DNA of 64,000 nucleotides from Serratia symbiotica (GTDB lineage Bacteria; Pseudomonadota; Gammaproteobacteria; Enterobacterales; Enterobacteriaceae): NCBI GenBank assembly GCA_024160085.1, contig JAMDYG010000001.1, positions 868,001 to 932,000 of the forward strand, read 5' to 3'. Shown piece by piece: positions 1 to 8,916 of this stretch (position 1 is its first letter; each line of letters starts with the position of its first letter). The notes under the pieces were generated by a model. It saw only the letters and a program-made list of their open reading frames with translations, ran no database searches and was not told where the DNA came from. The position numbers and the translations under genes were made by a program.

Positions 1-1371
1 TTGTTCGACGATGAGGTGGAACGATTGTCGCTGTTTGATCCGCTCACTGGGCAGATCGAACAGGTGGTGCCGCGTTTTACTATTTACCCCAAGTCACACT
101 ATGTAACGCCGCGCACGCGGATACTCCAGGCGATGGAGGAAATCAAAGCCGAATTGGCCGAGCGTCGCCAAGTGCTGTTGGCTAACAACAAGCTGCTAGA
201 AGAACAGCGCTTAAGCCAACGTACTCAGTTTGATCTAGAAATGATGAATGAACTGGGTTACTGCCCAGGCATTGAAAACTATTCGCTCTACCTGTCCGGG
301 CGCAGAGCAGGTGCGCCGCCGCCGACGCTATTTGACTACCTGCCAACAGACGGCCTGTTGGTGGTGGATGAATCTCACGTCACTATCCCGCAGATTGGTG
401 GCATGTTCAAAGGCGATCGTTCGCGCAAGGAAACCCTGGTGGAATACGGTTTCAGGTTGCCGTCGGCGCTGGATAACCGCCCTCTGCGCTTTGAAGAGTT
501 TGAGGCGCTGGCACCGCAGATCCTGTATGTATCCGCCACGCCAGGTAAATATGAGCTGGAGAAATCCGGTGGTGATCTTATCGATCAGGTGGTGCGCCCC
601 ACTGGGCTGCTGGATCCGGAAGTGGAAGTGCGCCCGGTTACCACCCAAGTGGATGATTTACTCTCGGAGATCCGCAAACGGGTAGCGCTCAACGAGCGTG
701 TGCTGGTAACCACGTTTACCAAGCGCATGGCAGAAGACCTGACCGACTACCTGGAGGAACACGGTGAACGCGTACGCTACCTGCACTCAGATATTGATAC
801 CGTGGAACGCGTTGAAATCATTCGTGACCTGCGCCTGGGTGAATTTGACGTGCTGGTGGGCATCAACCTGTTGCGTGAGGGGCTGGACATGCCTGAAGTG
901 TCTCTGGTAGCAATTTTGGACGCAGACAAAGAAGGCTTCCTGCGCTCTGAACGCTCATTGATCCAGACTATCGGCCGTGCGGCGCGTAACCTCAATGGTA
1001 AAGCGATCCTGTACGGTGACCGCATCACTGACTCGATGGCTAAAGCGATCGGTGAAACCGAGCGGCGGCGCATTAAGCAGCAGGCGTACAACGCAGAAAA
1101 CAACATTGTGCCGCAGGGGCTGAATAAGAAGATTGGCGATATCCTGCAACTGTGCCAGCAGCCAGGCAAGCGTCACAAGGGTAAAGGTAAAAGCCAGGCC
1201 AGCGAAAACCACGCTCAGTACCAAAGCCTTACGACAGCAGCGCTGGAGCACAAAATCAGTGAGCTGGAAGCGCAGATGTACAGCCATGCGCAAAACCTGG
1301 AGTTCGAGCAGGCCAGCGCATTGCGTGACAAAATCCACCACCTGTGCAAGCAATTTATCGCCCGTTCGTGA
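1..1371 (+). CDS. uvrB: UvrABC excinuclease subunit B, 3' part
   Basis: UvrB is the damage-verifying helicase-like subunit of nucleotide excision repair; it is loaded on DNA by UvrA and recruits UvrC. The 456 codons present match the C-terminal two thirds of a protein of about 670 residues; the 5' end lies outside the window, so the TTG at base 1 is internal. Helicase motifs are visible: DESH (about residue 122), YVSATPG (about 178), and the motif V/VI stretch with REGLDMPE and QTIGRAARN (about 290-330). The UVR domain that binds UvrC occupies the last 40 residues. The frame is clean to a TGA stop. I see no sign of inactivation in the visible part. Confidence 0.97.
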   Translation: MFDDEVERLSLFDPLTGQIEQVVPRFTIYPKSHYVTPRTRILQAMEEIKAELAERRQVLLANNKLLEEQRLSQRTQFDLEMMNELGYCPGIENYSLYLSGRRAGAPPPTLFDYLPTDGLLVVDESHVTIPQIGGMFKGDRSRKETLVEYGFRLPSALDNRPLRFEEFEALAPQILYVSATPGKYELEKSGGDLIDQVVRPTGLLDPEVEVRPVTTQVDDLLSEIRKRVALNERVLVTTFTKRMAEDLTDYLEEHGERVRYLHSDIDTVERVEIIRDLRLGEFDVLVGINLLREGLDMPEVSLVAILDADKEGFLRSERSLIQTIGRAARNLNGKAILYGDRITDSMAKAIGETERRRIKQQAYNAENNIVPQGLNKKIGDILQLCQQPGKRHKGKGKSQASENHAQYQSLTTAALEHKISELEAQMYSHAQNLEFEQASALRDKIHHLCKQFIARS

Positions 1372-1483
1372 CAGCTATGCGTCAGCGGTTGCCTTTGTAC
1401 TGTACGGGTAACGAAATTTCTTATCGCACCTAGCAAAGTTGATGTAAGGTATGCGGCTTATTTTACAACGACGAGCATCGACC

Positions 1484-1767
1484 ATGACTTCATATCTGTC
1501 CAAAGATCCGTTGCATGGCTTTACTCTGGAACAACTGTTGAACAAACTGGTGGAAAGCTATGGCTAGGCCAGGGGGCTGGCTAAGCGCATTCGTATCAAT
1601 TGATTCAGAAGCGATCTGAGCATCAAATCCAGCCTGAAGTTTCTGCGCCGTACCCCCTTGGGAGCGCCAGCAAATGGAAGATCCTTTATATCGATATGCT
1701 CAGTCGATCCTCTAGCGACAATCCCTGGCTGCGTGGGCACGACGGCACATCAGACGCGGTCGGTTAG
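1484..1767 (+). pseudogene. VF530/DUF2132-type DNA-binding protein, decayed
   Basis: From the ATG at 1484 the sequence reads MTSYLSKDPLHGFTLEQLL..., the typical opening of the small VF530 (DUF2132) family. A TAG at 1565-1567 replaces a codon after ESYG and a TGA follows RIRIN. The conserved SIKSSLKFLRRTP stretch is then recognisable, after which two small frameshifts near 1660-1675 are needed to continue through QQMED and LYIDMLSR to the TAG at 1765. The family is about 70-95 residues long. The 3' end overlaps the convergent ybhK stop. The identification rests on the remembered family motif; the lesions are seen directly. Confidence 0.7.
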
Positions 1768-2667
1768 CCCTACCAATGCTTGATCCAACGCCTGACGCAA
1801 TAGTTGGCGATCATGACGATGTGGGATGTCGCTGGCCTCCAACGGTTGCTGAATCACCACACGCTCCCGTATCTGACGAGTGTCAACGCCGGGGCCAACG
1901 ATCAGCGCATCGATCATTTGGCGGCCAATTTTTTCCTCCATTAGTACCAGCTTGTCTTTTAGCGGTAGCGACGCGGCGGCAACGCTCAACTCGCGGCCTA
2001 AGTTGTCGATATAAATCATATTGGCGCTGCTGCGGCGCAGGGCTTGGGTGAGGTCATCCAACAATAACAAGGGCATAAGGCTGGTCAAGAAACTGCCTGG
2101 CCCAATTATGATCACATCGGCTTGGGCAATGACCTCCAGTGCTTCACGCGTGGCCGTGACCTGTGCTGACAGCATCAATTTCCGTGGCATGTTGATTAAC
2201 TGATCGACATTCACCTCGCCGTAGACGTGGTTGCCTTCGTGGTCATATGCCACAAGATCAACCGGCTGCTCGGACATTGGGATCAAGGTGGCGTCCACTT
2301 TCAGCAGGCTGCGTACCAGATTGATCGCCTCTAGCGGGCGTACACTGAGGTGATCCAGCGCTTTCAGCATCAGGTTGCCGAGGTTGTGACCAGAGAGTTC
2401 ACCGTTACCGCTGAAGCGGTACTCGAACATAGCCGAGGCCACGCTGGGTTCGGCAATCAACTGGTTTAGGCAGTTGCGGGTATCGCCCCAGGCAATACCG
2501 CCTTCTGAGCGGCGTATGCGGCCTGTGGAACCGCCATTATCAGTAGTGGTAACGATGCCGGTTAGGCGGGAGCCCAAAGACGACAGGGCAGACATCAGGC
2601 GACCAAGGCCATGACCACCGCCTAATGCTACCACCCGATCAAGATCAGCCAGGGTTCGATTTTGCAT
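1750..2667 (-). CDS. ybhK: YvcK/YbhK-family gluconeogenesis-factor-like protein
   Basis: Protein of 305 residues matching enterobacterial YbhK (CofD-like, UPF0052). The signature GGGHGLGR nucleotide-binding loop is at the N-terminus, followed by [23 protein letters not shown] and GHNLGNL. Family members (YvcK in Gram positives) bind UDP-sugars and affect carbon metabolism and cell-wall balance; the enterobacterial role is not well defined. An ATG lies 33 bases further upstream, but the ATG at 2667 has an AAGGA ribosome-binding site 6 bases away and matches the family start [16 protein letters not shown], so I chose it. It sits, as in E. coli, beside the molybdopterin operon. Intact, while moaA-E next door are all dead. 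Confidence 0.93.
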   Translation of the reverse strand: MQNRTLADLDRVVALGGGHGLGRLMSALSSLGSRLTGIVTTTDNGGSTGRIRRSEGGIAWGDTRNCLNQLIAEPSVASAMFEYRFSGNGELSGHNLGNLMLKALDHLSVRPLEAINLVRSLLKVDATLIPMSEQPVDLVAYDHEGNHVYGEVNVDQLINMPRKLMLSAQVTATREALEVIAQADVIIIGPGSFLTSLMPLLLLDDLTQALRRSSANMIYIDNLGRELSVAAASLPLKDKLVLMEEKIGRQMIDALIVGPGVDTRQIRERVVIQQPLEASDIPHRHDRQLLRQALDQALVGLTDRV

Positions 2668-2700
2668 AAATTTCCTTACAAAGGCGCTGACGGCCCGCAT

Positions 2701-3024
2701 ACCCTAGCCTATCTGCGTAGTGAGGGTCAATTCGTCTGTACAATTGGCGTTTACTCAGGCTTGGCAAGATCCACCACATATAAAAACACTGTAGAGACAA
2801 TTGTATAGTGACATTAGCTATCACAGCTGTTTAGCGCTAGACTTCTGCCGAGAATTTCGGTTTCATTCCGCTCGCGTAGACAGCGACGATTGCAATCAAA
2901 ACTCCTGGCCTTTGATCCTACGCTGTTCTTTCAAGACAATATGGCGCTTGGGCTGTGGCGGAAGAGAGCCATCAGGGTGCAGAGTAGAAGCGCTCGTATC
3001 TCCCGGCTTAGGAAAGGTGTGATA
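2701..3024. other. intergenic region upstream of moaA remnant
   Basis: No gene recognised. By position it should hold the divergent promoters of ybhK and moaA and the moaA leader. In E. coli that leader carries a molybdenum-cofactor RNA motif; I could not convincingly fold one here and do not call it. Confidence 0.5.
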
Positions 3025-4021
3025 GTGCCGCAACTCACAGATGCTTATGAGCGTAAGTTTTACTATTTGCGCTTATCAATCACCGACGTGCGCAATTTCC
3101 GTTGTACCTACTGTTTACCAGGCTACACACCTACCGCCCGCCCTAAATATTTTTTATCGCCGGATGAAAGCTAGCGCGTTAGCCCCGCGTTTGCAGAACT
3201 CGGTACCGAAAAGGTACGTTTGACCGGTGGTGAACCCCTTCACTACGCCGCGATTTTATCGAGGATTATTGCCGCAGTGCGTGAAAACCCGGCAATCTAC
3301 ACACTAACGGTCACCACCAATGGCTACTGAATGGCACGCGATGCTGCCAATTAGTGCGACTCCGGACTGACGGCAATCAATGTCAGTATCGACAGCTTTG
3401 ATACCTGTTAGTTTCACCTCATTACCGGTAAAGATAAGCTCCGCTAGGTGATGGATGGCACTGATGCCGCTTTCAGAGCCGGGTTCAAGAAGGTTAAAAT
3501 CAACACAGTGCTGATGCGTGATGTTAACCATCAGCAGCTTAGTGCCTTTTTGCATTGGATTAAGCACCGTCCAATCCAACTGCATTTTATCGAACTGATG
3601 GAAACGGGCCAAGGTGGCGCTCTGTTCCACCAATGCCCCATCTATCCAATGAAGTGATTCTCTTCTGCAACTGGAGCGGCTGGGTTGGCGGCGTCAGCCG
3701 CGTGGCCGCAGCGATGACCCGGCGCAGGTGTTCAGCCATGCAGACTATCAGGGGGAAGCCTGGTTGGTCATGCCCTATGAATATGAAAAAGACTTTTATG
3801 CCAGTTGCAATCAGTTACGGGTCCCATCTGTTGGCAATTTGCACCTATGCCTGTTCGGTGAGCAGTGCATCACCTTGCGCGATCTGCTGGTGGATGATGA
3901 CCAACTTGCTGCATTGAAGGATCGTATCATCGTGCGTAGTCTACTGAGCAAAAAGCAGAGCCATTTCCTGCATCAAGGTAACAGCGGTATAACACAGAAC
4001 CTGTCATTTATCTGGGGTTAA
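3025..4021 (+). pseudogene. moaA: GTP 3',8-cyclase MoaA, decayed
   Basis: MoaA is the radical-SAM enzyme of the first step of molybdopterin synthesis. The remnant begins near the GTG at 3025 ([18 protein letters not shown]) and can be followed in shifting frames to QNLSFIWG and the TAA at 4019. Lesions: the first cysteine of the CxxxCxxC cluster is arginine ([10 protein letters not shown]); stop at about 3172; stop inside TTNGY* at about 3328; further stops near 3353, 3409 and 3447; frameshifts around 3180 and 3660. In the C-terminal cluster the usual CATCNRLR reads YASCNQLR. The core stretch [17 protein letters not shown] is well preserved. It is the first gene of the dead moaABCDE operon. 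Confidence 0.93.
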
Positions 4022-4023
4022 GT

Positions 4024-4128
4024 TATGTCGCGTCATTGACCGTAGCACCGCCGCAGATCCGAGAGACTGGGGCCACTAGAACCATCACCGATGCACCACA
4101 TCCAGCTACATTTCATTTGAAGAAGTAA
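4024..4128 (+). pseudogene. moaB: MoaB remnant
   Basis: Between moaA and moaC, where moaB belongs, only about 105 bases remain. The end reads DAPHPATFHLKK followed by a stop, which resembles the conserved MoaB C-terminus (PCNFHPHLKK). A start-like ATG TCG lies at 4024. Nearly the whole molybdopterin-adenylyltransferase-like domain is deleted. The call rests on position and a short C-terminal match. Confidence 0.5.
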
Positions 4129-4134
4129 TAAAAG

Positions 4135-4618
4135 ATGACACAACTACTAACCCACATTAACGCTGCCGGAGAAGCCCGTATGGTTGATGTTTCCATCAAG
4201 GCGGAAACGGTACGTTAGGCGCGCGCCGAAGCCTTTATCGAGATGTTGCCCGCCACATTGGCCATGATTATCGACGTCAGCCATCACAAGAGCGATGTGT
4301 TCGCCACGGCGCGCATCGCTGTTATTCAGGCGGCTAAACCGCACCTGGGAGTTGATCCCGCTATGACATCTACTGCTGCTGAGCAAGGTTGAGGTACACC
4401 TAGAGGCGCAACCGCAATACCATCGGGTGCGCATTGAAACCTGCTGCCGACTGAGCGGCAAAACTGGCGTCGAGATGGAAGCGCTGACTGCCGCCTCAGT
4501 GGAGGCACTGACCATTTATGATATGTGCAAAGCGGTACAAAAAGATCTGGTTATCAGCCCGGTGAGGCAGCTGGCAAAAAGCGGCGGTCAGTCCGGTGAT
4601 TTCAAGGTGCATGCATGA
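4135..4618 (+). pseudogene. moaC: cyclic pyranopterin monophosphate synthase MoaC, decayed
   Basis: MoaC works directly after MoaA to form cyclic pyranopterin monophosphate. The ATG at 4135 opens MTQLLTHINAAGEARMVDVS, a clear MoaC start. A TAG follows ETVR at about 4216, and a frameshift lies near 4355 where the LIPLCHPL-type active-site stretch should be. The rest reads cleanly ([20 protein letters not shown], then [13 protein letters not shown]) to the TGA at 4616-4618. The stop overlaps the moaD start (ATGA), as in functional operons. About 160 codons long, the usual family size. Confidence 0.93.
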
Positions 4619-4859
4619 TTGATATTCTTTTTTTGCGTAGGTGCGCGAACTGATGGGCATTAGTGCTTTGACACTGCCAGCCCACTATCCAAAGGTAGAA
4701 TCGCTGCGTCAGGCATTATGCACACGCGGTGACCGTTTGGCGTTGGCGCTGGATCCAGGAAAGCTATTGATGGCGGTCAATCAATCGTTGGTAGCAGCAG
4801 ATCATCCATTGCGCGCTGGCGAGGAGGTGGCATCCTTTCCACCGGTAACAGGGGGGTAA
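4615..4859 (+). pseudogene. moaD: molybdopterin synthase small subunit MoaD, decayed
   Basis: MoaD is the ubiquitin-like sulfur carrier of molybdopterin synthase and ends in a Gly-Gly tail. The ATG at 4615 overlaps the moaC stop. After MIDILF a base is missing in a T-run (4628-4634) and a C-to-T change makes a TAG where the Gln codon of FFAQVREL is expected, so both possible frames fail. Downstream the frame is clean (VRELMGISALTLPAHYPKV ... EEVASFPPVTGG) with the C-terminal GG kept. A GTG-initiated 72-codon frame from 4641 is open but lacks the first beta strand. I treat it as inactive. Confidence 0.85.
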
Positions 4860-4861
4860 GC

Positions 4862-5322
4862 ATGGAAAATACCCGTATCCGCGTTGGTGAAGCCCCGTTC
4901 AGCATTGGTGATGAATATCAGTGGTTGGCGCAGCGCGATGACGATGGCGCGGTAGTGACCCTCATCGGTAAAGTGCGCAACTACACTCTGGGCGCGGATG
5001 TCAGCGCACTGACGCTAGAGCACTACCCAGGCATGAGCGAAAAAGCATTAGCGGAGATCTTGGCACAAGTGCGGGGCCATTGGCCATTACAACGAATGAA
5101 GGTGATCCATCGTGTTGGCGTATTGTTTCCCGGTGATGAAATTGTGTTTGTTGGCGTGACTAGCGCCACCGCAACATGGCGTTTGCCGCCAACGCATTTA
5201 TTATGGAAGACCTAAAAACCCGCGCGCTTTTCTGGAAGTGTGAGACCACCAGCCAGGGTGATCGCTGGGTTGATGCGCGAGTTAGCGATCATCGGGCGGC
5301 GGGATCTTGGCGGAGCGGTTAA
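4862..5322 (+). pseudogene. moaE: molybdopterin synthase large subunit MoaE, frameshifted
   Basis: MoaE is the catalytic subunit that inserts sulfur into precursor Z. The ATG at 4862 follows the moaD stop by two bases. The first 100 codons read as normal MoaE (VGEAPFSIGDEYQWLAQRDD; ALTLEHYPGMSEKALAEI; FPGDEIVFVGVTSA). One C is missing near 5165-5170, where codons for SAHRNMAF are expected, so translation ends at 5215 with an unrelated tail. The old frame continues as MEDLKTRALFWK and DRWVDARVSDHRAAGSW to 5322. The lost part includes conserved active-site residues. Confidence 0.92.
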
Positions 5323-5492
5323 ACAGCGGAAACAAAATCACCCTTTTGTGCCATAGTTTCTGTGGTAAGCTTATTACATGCTAGACCCATTTCCCCGCTA
5401 CGCTTTTCATGGCGGCAACGTGAAATTAATTGGGAATATAGGGTATAGAGAAACATTTAAAAATCTTATTCCAAACGCAAAAGGTAATCGCC

Positions 5493-6203
5493 ATGGATCA
5501 ATATCCACGCTCTAATGGTTCTATCGTCGAACGTGCTAACAGTGGCATTCAGGCTTATATGGCGCAGGTTTATGGCTGGATGACCTGCGGCCTGTTGTTG
5601 ACGTCGTTCGTCTCCTGGTATGCGGCTCAAACACCCGCCATCCTCAACTTTATCTTTTCTAGCCAGATCACTTTCTTCGACTTGATCATCGTGCAATTGG
5701 CACTGGTGTTTGTGATTTCTGGCATGGTCAATCGTCTTAGCGCTGCACTGGCTACCTCGTTGTTTATGCTCTACTCGGTGCTGACCGGTCTGACGTTGTC
5801 GATCATCTTTATCGCCTACACCTACAGCTCGATCGCCAGTACCTTTGTGGTCACCGCTGGCATGTTTGGCGCAATGAGCCTGTACGGATACACCACTAAG
5901 CGCGACCTGAGTGGTTTTGGCAGCATGCTGTTTATGGCATTGATCGGTATCGTGCTGGCATCTCTGGTAAATATCTGGTTAAAAAGCAGCGCACTGATGT
6001 GGGTGATCACCTATATCGGGGTAGCCGTCTTCGTTGGCCTGACCGCTTATGACACCAAAAAATTGAAAGCGATGGGCGAGCAGTTAAATATTGACGATCA
6101 CGATAGCTTGCGCAAATACGCTATTGTCGGCGCACTAACATTATATCTTGATTTCATCAACCTGTTACTGATGCTGCTGCATATTTTTGGCAATCGTCGT
6201 TAA
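5493..6203 (+). CDS. ybhL: Bax1-I/TMBIM family inner-membrane protein YbhL
   Basis: A 236-residue polytopic membrane protein almost identical in plan to E. coli YbhL (234 residues). Seven hydrophobic segments are visible, from GLLLTSFVSWYAA (about residue 33) to FINLLLMLLHIF near the C-terminus. The signature block FVVTAGMFGAMSLYGYTT lies about residues 108-125 and GLTAYDTKKLK about residues 183-193, both typical of the BAX-inhibitor family. The family includes pH-sensitive Ca2+ leak channels (BsYetJ); the role in enterobacteria is unclear. It has its own spacer of about 170 bases after moaE and an AAAGGT ribosome-binding site. It is conserved although the operon in front of it is dead. Confidence 0.94.
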   Translation: MDQYPRSNGSIVERANSGIQAYMAQVYGWMTCGLLLTSFVSWYAAQTPAILNFIFSSQITFFDLIIVQLALVFVISGMVNRLSAALATSLFMLYSVLTGLTLSIIFIAYTYSSIASTFVVTAGMFGAMSLYGYTTKRDLSGFGSMLFMALIGIVLASLVNIWLKSSALMWVITYIGVAVFVGLTAYDTKKLKAMGEQLNIDDHDSLRKYAIVGALTLYLDFINLLLMLLHIFGNRR

Positions 6204-6420
6204 CAGGTGCTTTATTGATATTGCGACAAGGCCTGCGGTGTGATTATCAGCATCATACCGCAATTAAAAACAGATTGATGCGTTGTTAGCGTGTAAAGTT
6301 GCTGCTTGTAGTTCGACTTCTGTTATAGTCTCTTCTATGTAGTGCGCCGCAGTTTATGCTAATCCCTCGTGGTCATATTTAATGCCCCGTCTAAATTATC
6401 CTCCCAAGATACTGCGCCCA

Positions 6421-6450
6421 ACCCTAATAGGTTAGGGAGGATCTGGAGTT
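6421..6450 (+). promoter_or_regulatory. hairpin beside the rhlE ribosome-binding site
   Basis: CCCTAA at 6422-6427 can pair with TTAGGG at 6432-6437, directly upstream of the GGAGG/GGAG purine tracts that precede the rhlE ATG at 6460. Such a stem next to the Shine-Dalgarno could modulate translation. Seen in sequence; function is inferred and unproven. Confidence 0.25.
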
Positions 6451-6459
6451 TTTTCTATT

Positions 6460-7725
6460 ATGTCATTTAAAACCCTAGGCTTAAGTGCTGAAATATTGCG
6501 TGCTGTTGAAGAACAGGGCTATCGCGAACCTACGCCAATTCAGCGTCAGGCTATTCCTATGGTGTTGTCAGGGCGTGACCTGATGGCCAGCGCCCAGACC
6601 GGTACCGGTAAAACCGCTGGCTTTACCCTGCCGTTGTTGCAATTGCTCAGTAAACATGAGCAGCCGGTCAAAGGCCGCCGCCCGGTGCATGCGCTGATCC
6701 TAACGTCCACTCGTGAGTTGGCGGCGCAGATTGGCGAAAACGTCGATGCCTACAGCAAATACCTGCGCCTGCGTTCATTGGTAGTGTTTGGCGGCGTGAG
6801 CATCAACCCGCAGATGATGAAACTGCGGGGTGGCGTCGATATCCTGGTGGCAACCCCAGGTCGCCTACTGGATTTAGAACATCAGAACGCCGTCGATCTA
6901 TCCAAAATTGAAATTCTGGTATTGGACGAAGCTGATCGAATGCTGGATATGGGCTTTATCCATGATATCCGCCGTGTGTTGGCCAAACTACCGGCCAAGC
7001 GTCAAAACCTGCTGTTCTCTGCCACCTTCTCCGACGATATCAAGGCGCTGGCTAATAAGCTGCTGCTGCTGCACAATCCGGCATCAGTTGAAGTGTCGCG
7101 CCGTAACACTGCCTCTGAGCAGATCGAACAGAGCGTGCACTTAGTCGATAAGAGGCGTAAGCGGGAACTGCTGTCGCAGATGATTGGCGCAGGTGATTGG
7201 AAGCAGGTGCTGGTATTCAACCGCACCAAGCACGGTGCCAACCATTTAGCCGAACAGCTTAACAAAGACGGTATCACCACGGCGGCGATCCATGGCAATA
7301 AAAGCCAGGGCGCGCGTACTCGTGCACTGGCCGATTTTAAAGAGGGCAAAATCCGTGTGCTGGTAGCTACCGACATTGCGGCACGTGGTCTAGACATCGA
7401 CCAACTGCCACATGTAGTGAACTACGAGTTGCCTAACGTGCCGAAAGACTATGTACACCGCATTGGTCGTACTGGCCGCGCTGAGCGTACCGGTGAAGCG
7501 ATTTCACTGGTGTGCGTGGATGAGCATAAACTGCTACGCAATATTGAACGCTTGCTGAAGCGTGAGATCCCGCGCATTGCCTTACCTGGCTACGAACCGG
7601 ACCCAACCATTAAAGCTAAGCCGATCATCAATGGTCGCCAGAGGCAGGCTATGCGTGGCGGTGGCAATAGTGGTCAGCGTGAAAATCGCAGTGGCGGCAA
7701 CGCTCGTCCACAGGGGGAAGGCTAA
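6460..7725 (+). CDS. rhlE: ATP-dependent RNA helicase RhlE
   Basis: DEAD-box helicase of 421 residues that remodels RNA in ribosome assembly and RNA decay. Motifs in order: Q motif GYREPTPIQ, Walker A AQTGTGKT, motif Ia, TPGR, DEAD ([11 protein letters not shown]), SAT ([11 protein letters not shown]), [20 protein letters not shown]. Motif Ia reads STRELA where PTRELA is standard. A run of four CTG codons (7060-7071) gives LLLL in [11 protein letters not shown], two leucines more than the E. coli form. The basic Gly/Arg/Gln tail is shorter than the E. coli tail (421 against 454 residues); an S/R-rich stretch in another frame just after the stop suggests a frameshift trimmed it. Core domains are complete, so probably functional. 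Confidence 0.95.
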   Translation: MSFKTLGLSAEILRAVEEQGYREPTPIQRQAIPMVLSGRDLMASAQTGTGKTAGFTLPLLQLLSKHEQPVKGRRPVHALILTSTRELAAQIGENVDAYSKYLRLRSLVVFGGVSINPQMMKLRGGVDILVATPGRLLDLEHQNAVDLSKIEILVLDEADRMLDMGFIHDIRRVLAKLPAKRQNLLFSATFSDDIKALANKLLLLHNPASVEVSRRNTASEQIEQSVHLVDKRRKRELLSQMIGAGDWKQVLVFNRTKHGANHLAEQLNKDGITTAAIHGNKSQGARTRALADFKEGKIRVLVATDIAARGLDIDQLPHVVNYELPNVPKDYVHRIGRTGRAERTGEAISLVCVDEHKLLRNIERLLKREIPRIALPGYEPDPTIKAKPIINGRQRQAMRGGGNSGQRENRSGGNARPQGEG

Positions 7726-7804
7726 CTCCGCTCTGGTGCGCCGCCTTCGCGCGGTTCTCGCAGCCGCAAGCAAACCGAATAAGCTTTAGTGCCTATAGCA
7801 TAGC

Positions 7805-7826
7805 CGCCAAAATCTGGCGACTTTTT
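7805..7826 (+). terminator. rho-independent terminator after rhlE
   Basis: CGCCA (7805-7809) and TGGCG (7815-7819) form a five-base-pair stem with a five-base loop, followed by ACTTTTT. It lies about 80 bases after the rhlE stop. Confidence 0.6.
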
Positions 7827-8063
7827 AGATTGTGGTGGTGTCTGACAATGGCCCGTGAGCGCCGGGCGCAGACCGTGGGGTCTGATGGGCCATGTTCAAA
7901 TGACTCCAGCCCTTTAGGTCGCGTCCCCAGAGCCGGTACTGCGCGTTGTCGGAAGTTGTACATAGGCTGCTTACCCTGTCCATCCTGCTTAATTACTGGC
8001 TTTTGGGTCTGCGAGGCAGCCACACGGTTAATGACGGAATACAACCTATTTTAGTGGAGGAGC
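7827..8063. other. spacer between rhlE and dusC remnant
   Basis: No gene or repeat recognised. A short open frame on the minus strand (83 codons) has no family resemblance. A GGAGG Shine-Dalgarno for dusC sits at its right end (8056-8060). Confidence 0.5.
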
Positions 8064-8877
8064 ATGCGTGTATTATTGGCTCCGATGGAGGATGTGCTTG
8101 ATTCTTTGCTGCGTGAATTGCTCACTGAATTTCTGCGCGTAGTCGATCAACTGCTGCCAGCCAAGTCGTTTTACCTCCTATGATTAGAGCTGTATCACGC
8201 TAGCTGCACCGCATCTGGCACCCTGGTACGACGTATTCGACTGCTGGGTCAACATCCGCAATGGCTAGCGGATAATGCTGTGTGTGCGGTCGAACTGGGA
8301 TCTCACGGTATCGATTTCAACTGCGGTTGCCGATCGAAGCTGGTCAACGGCAGCGGCGGTGTGGCGGTACTAATGAAAGATCCGGTGTTGATCTATCAGG
8401 CGGTGAAAGCGATGCATATCGCCGTGCCAAACCCGCTGCTGGTGACGGTTAAAGTACGTCTGGATTGGGATTCTGCCAGCCGTAGCCTTGAGATTGCCGA
8501 TGCTGTGCAGTAGGGGCGGGGCCAGTGAATTAGTGGTGCATGGGCGCACTAAAGAGGACGGCTACCAGGAGGCGTGTATCAATTGGGCAACGATTAGCGA
8601 GATCCGCCGGCACCTGACCGACCATCTCGGTGATCGCCAACGGTTAAATCTAGAACTATCAGAGCGCGCAGGATTGCCTACAGGTGACTGTGGCTGCAAT
8701 GCGGTGATGTTAAGGGGCGTGGTGCGCTCAACGTGCCGAACCTGAGCCAGGCAGTAAAATATAACGAACAGCGAATACCCTGGCCACGGGTGGCGTAACT
8801 TAGGCAACGGTATTGCTCTTAGCAACATACGTACTCTGACCCATTCCAAGGATGTCGCGCGAGTGATTTACCGCTGA
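8064..8877 (+). pseudogene. dusC: tRNA-dihydrouridine(16) synthase DusC, decayed
   Basis: Dus enzymes reduce specific uridines in tRNA using FMN and NADPH. The start MRVLLAPME is typical of DusC, with the next residue Asp instead of Gly. A large gap follows RELLTEF (about 20 codons of the catalytic barrel lost), and stops lie at about 8184 and 8201. The cysteine loop of the active site is altered: NCGCRSK instead of NCGCPSK. Later pieces ([36 protein letters not shown], and the tail DVARVIYR) are in different frames. A good GGAGG ribosome-binding site remains in front of the ATG. Confidence 0.88.
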
Positions 8878-8916
8878 CGAGAAATAAGCGCCCCATCAGC
8901 GGTATCTAGGCTCAAT

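Noticed and set aside
2760-3020. possible molybdenum-cofactor riboswitch before moaA
   Set aside because: Expected by position, but I could not identify the conserved core or a convincing fold; a covariance-model search (Rfam MOCO_RNA_motif) would decide.
7793-8044. 83-codon minus-strand frame after rhlE
   Set aside because: No family resemblance, biased composition; likely a shadow of lost sequence.
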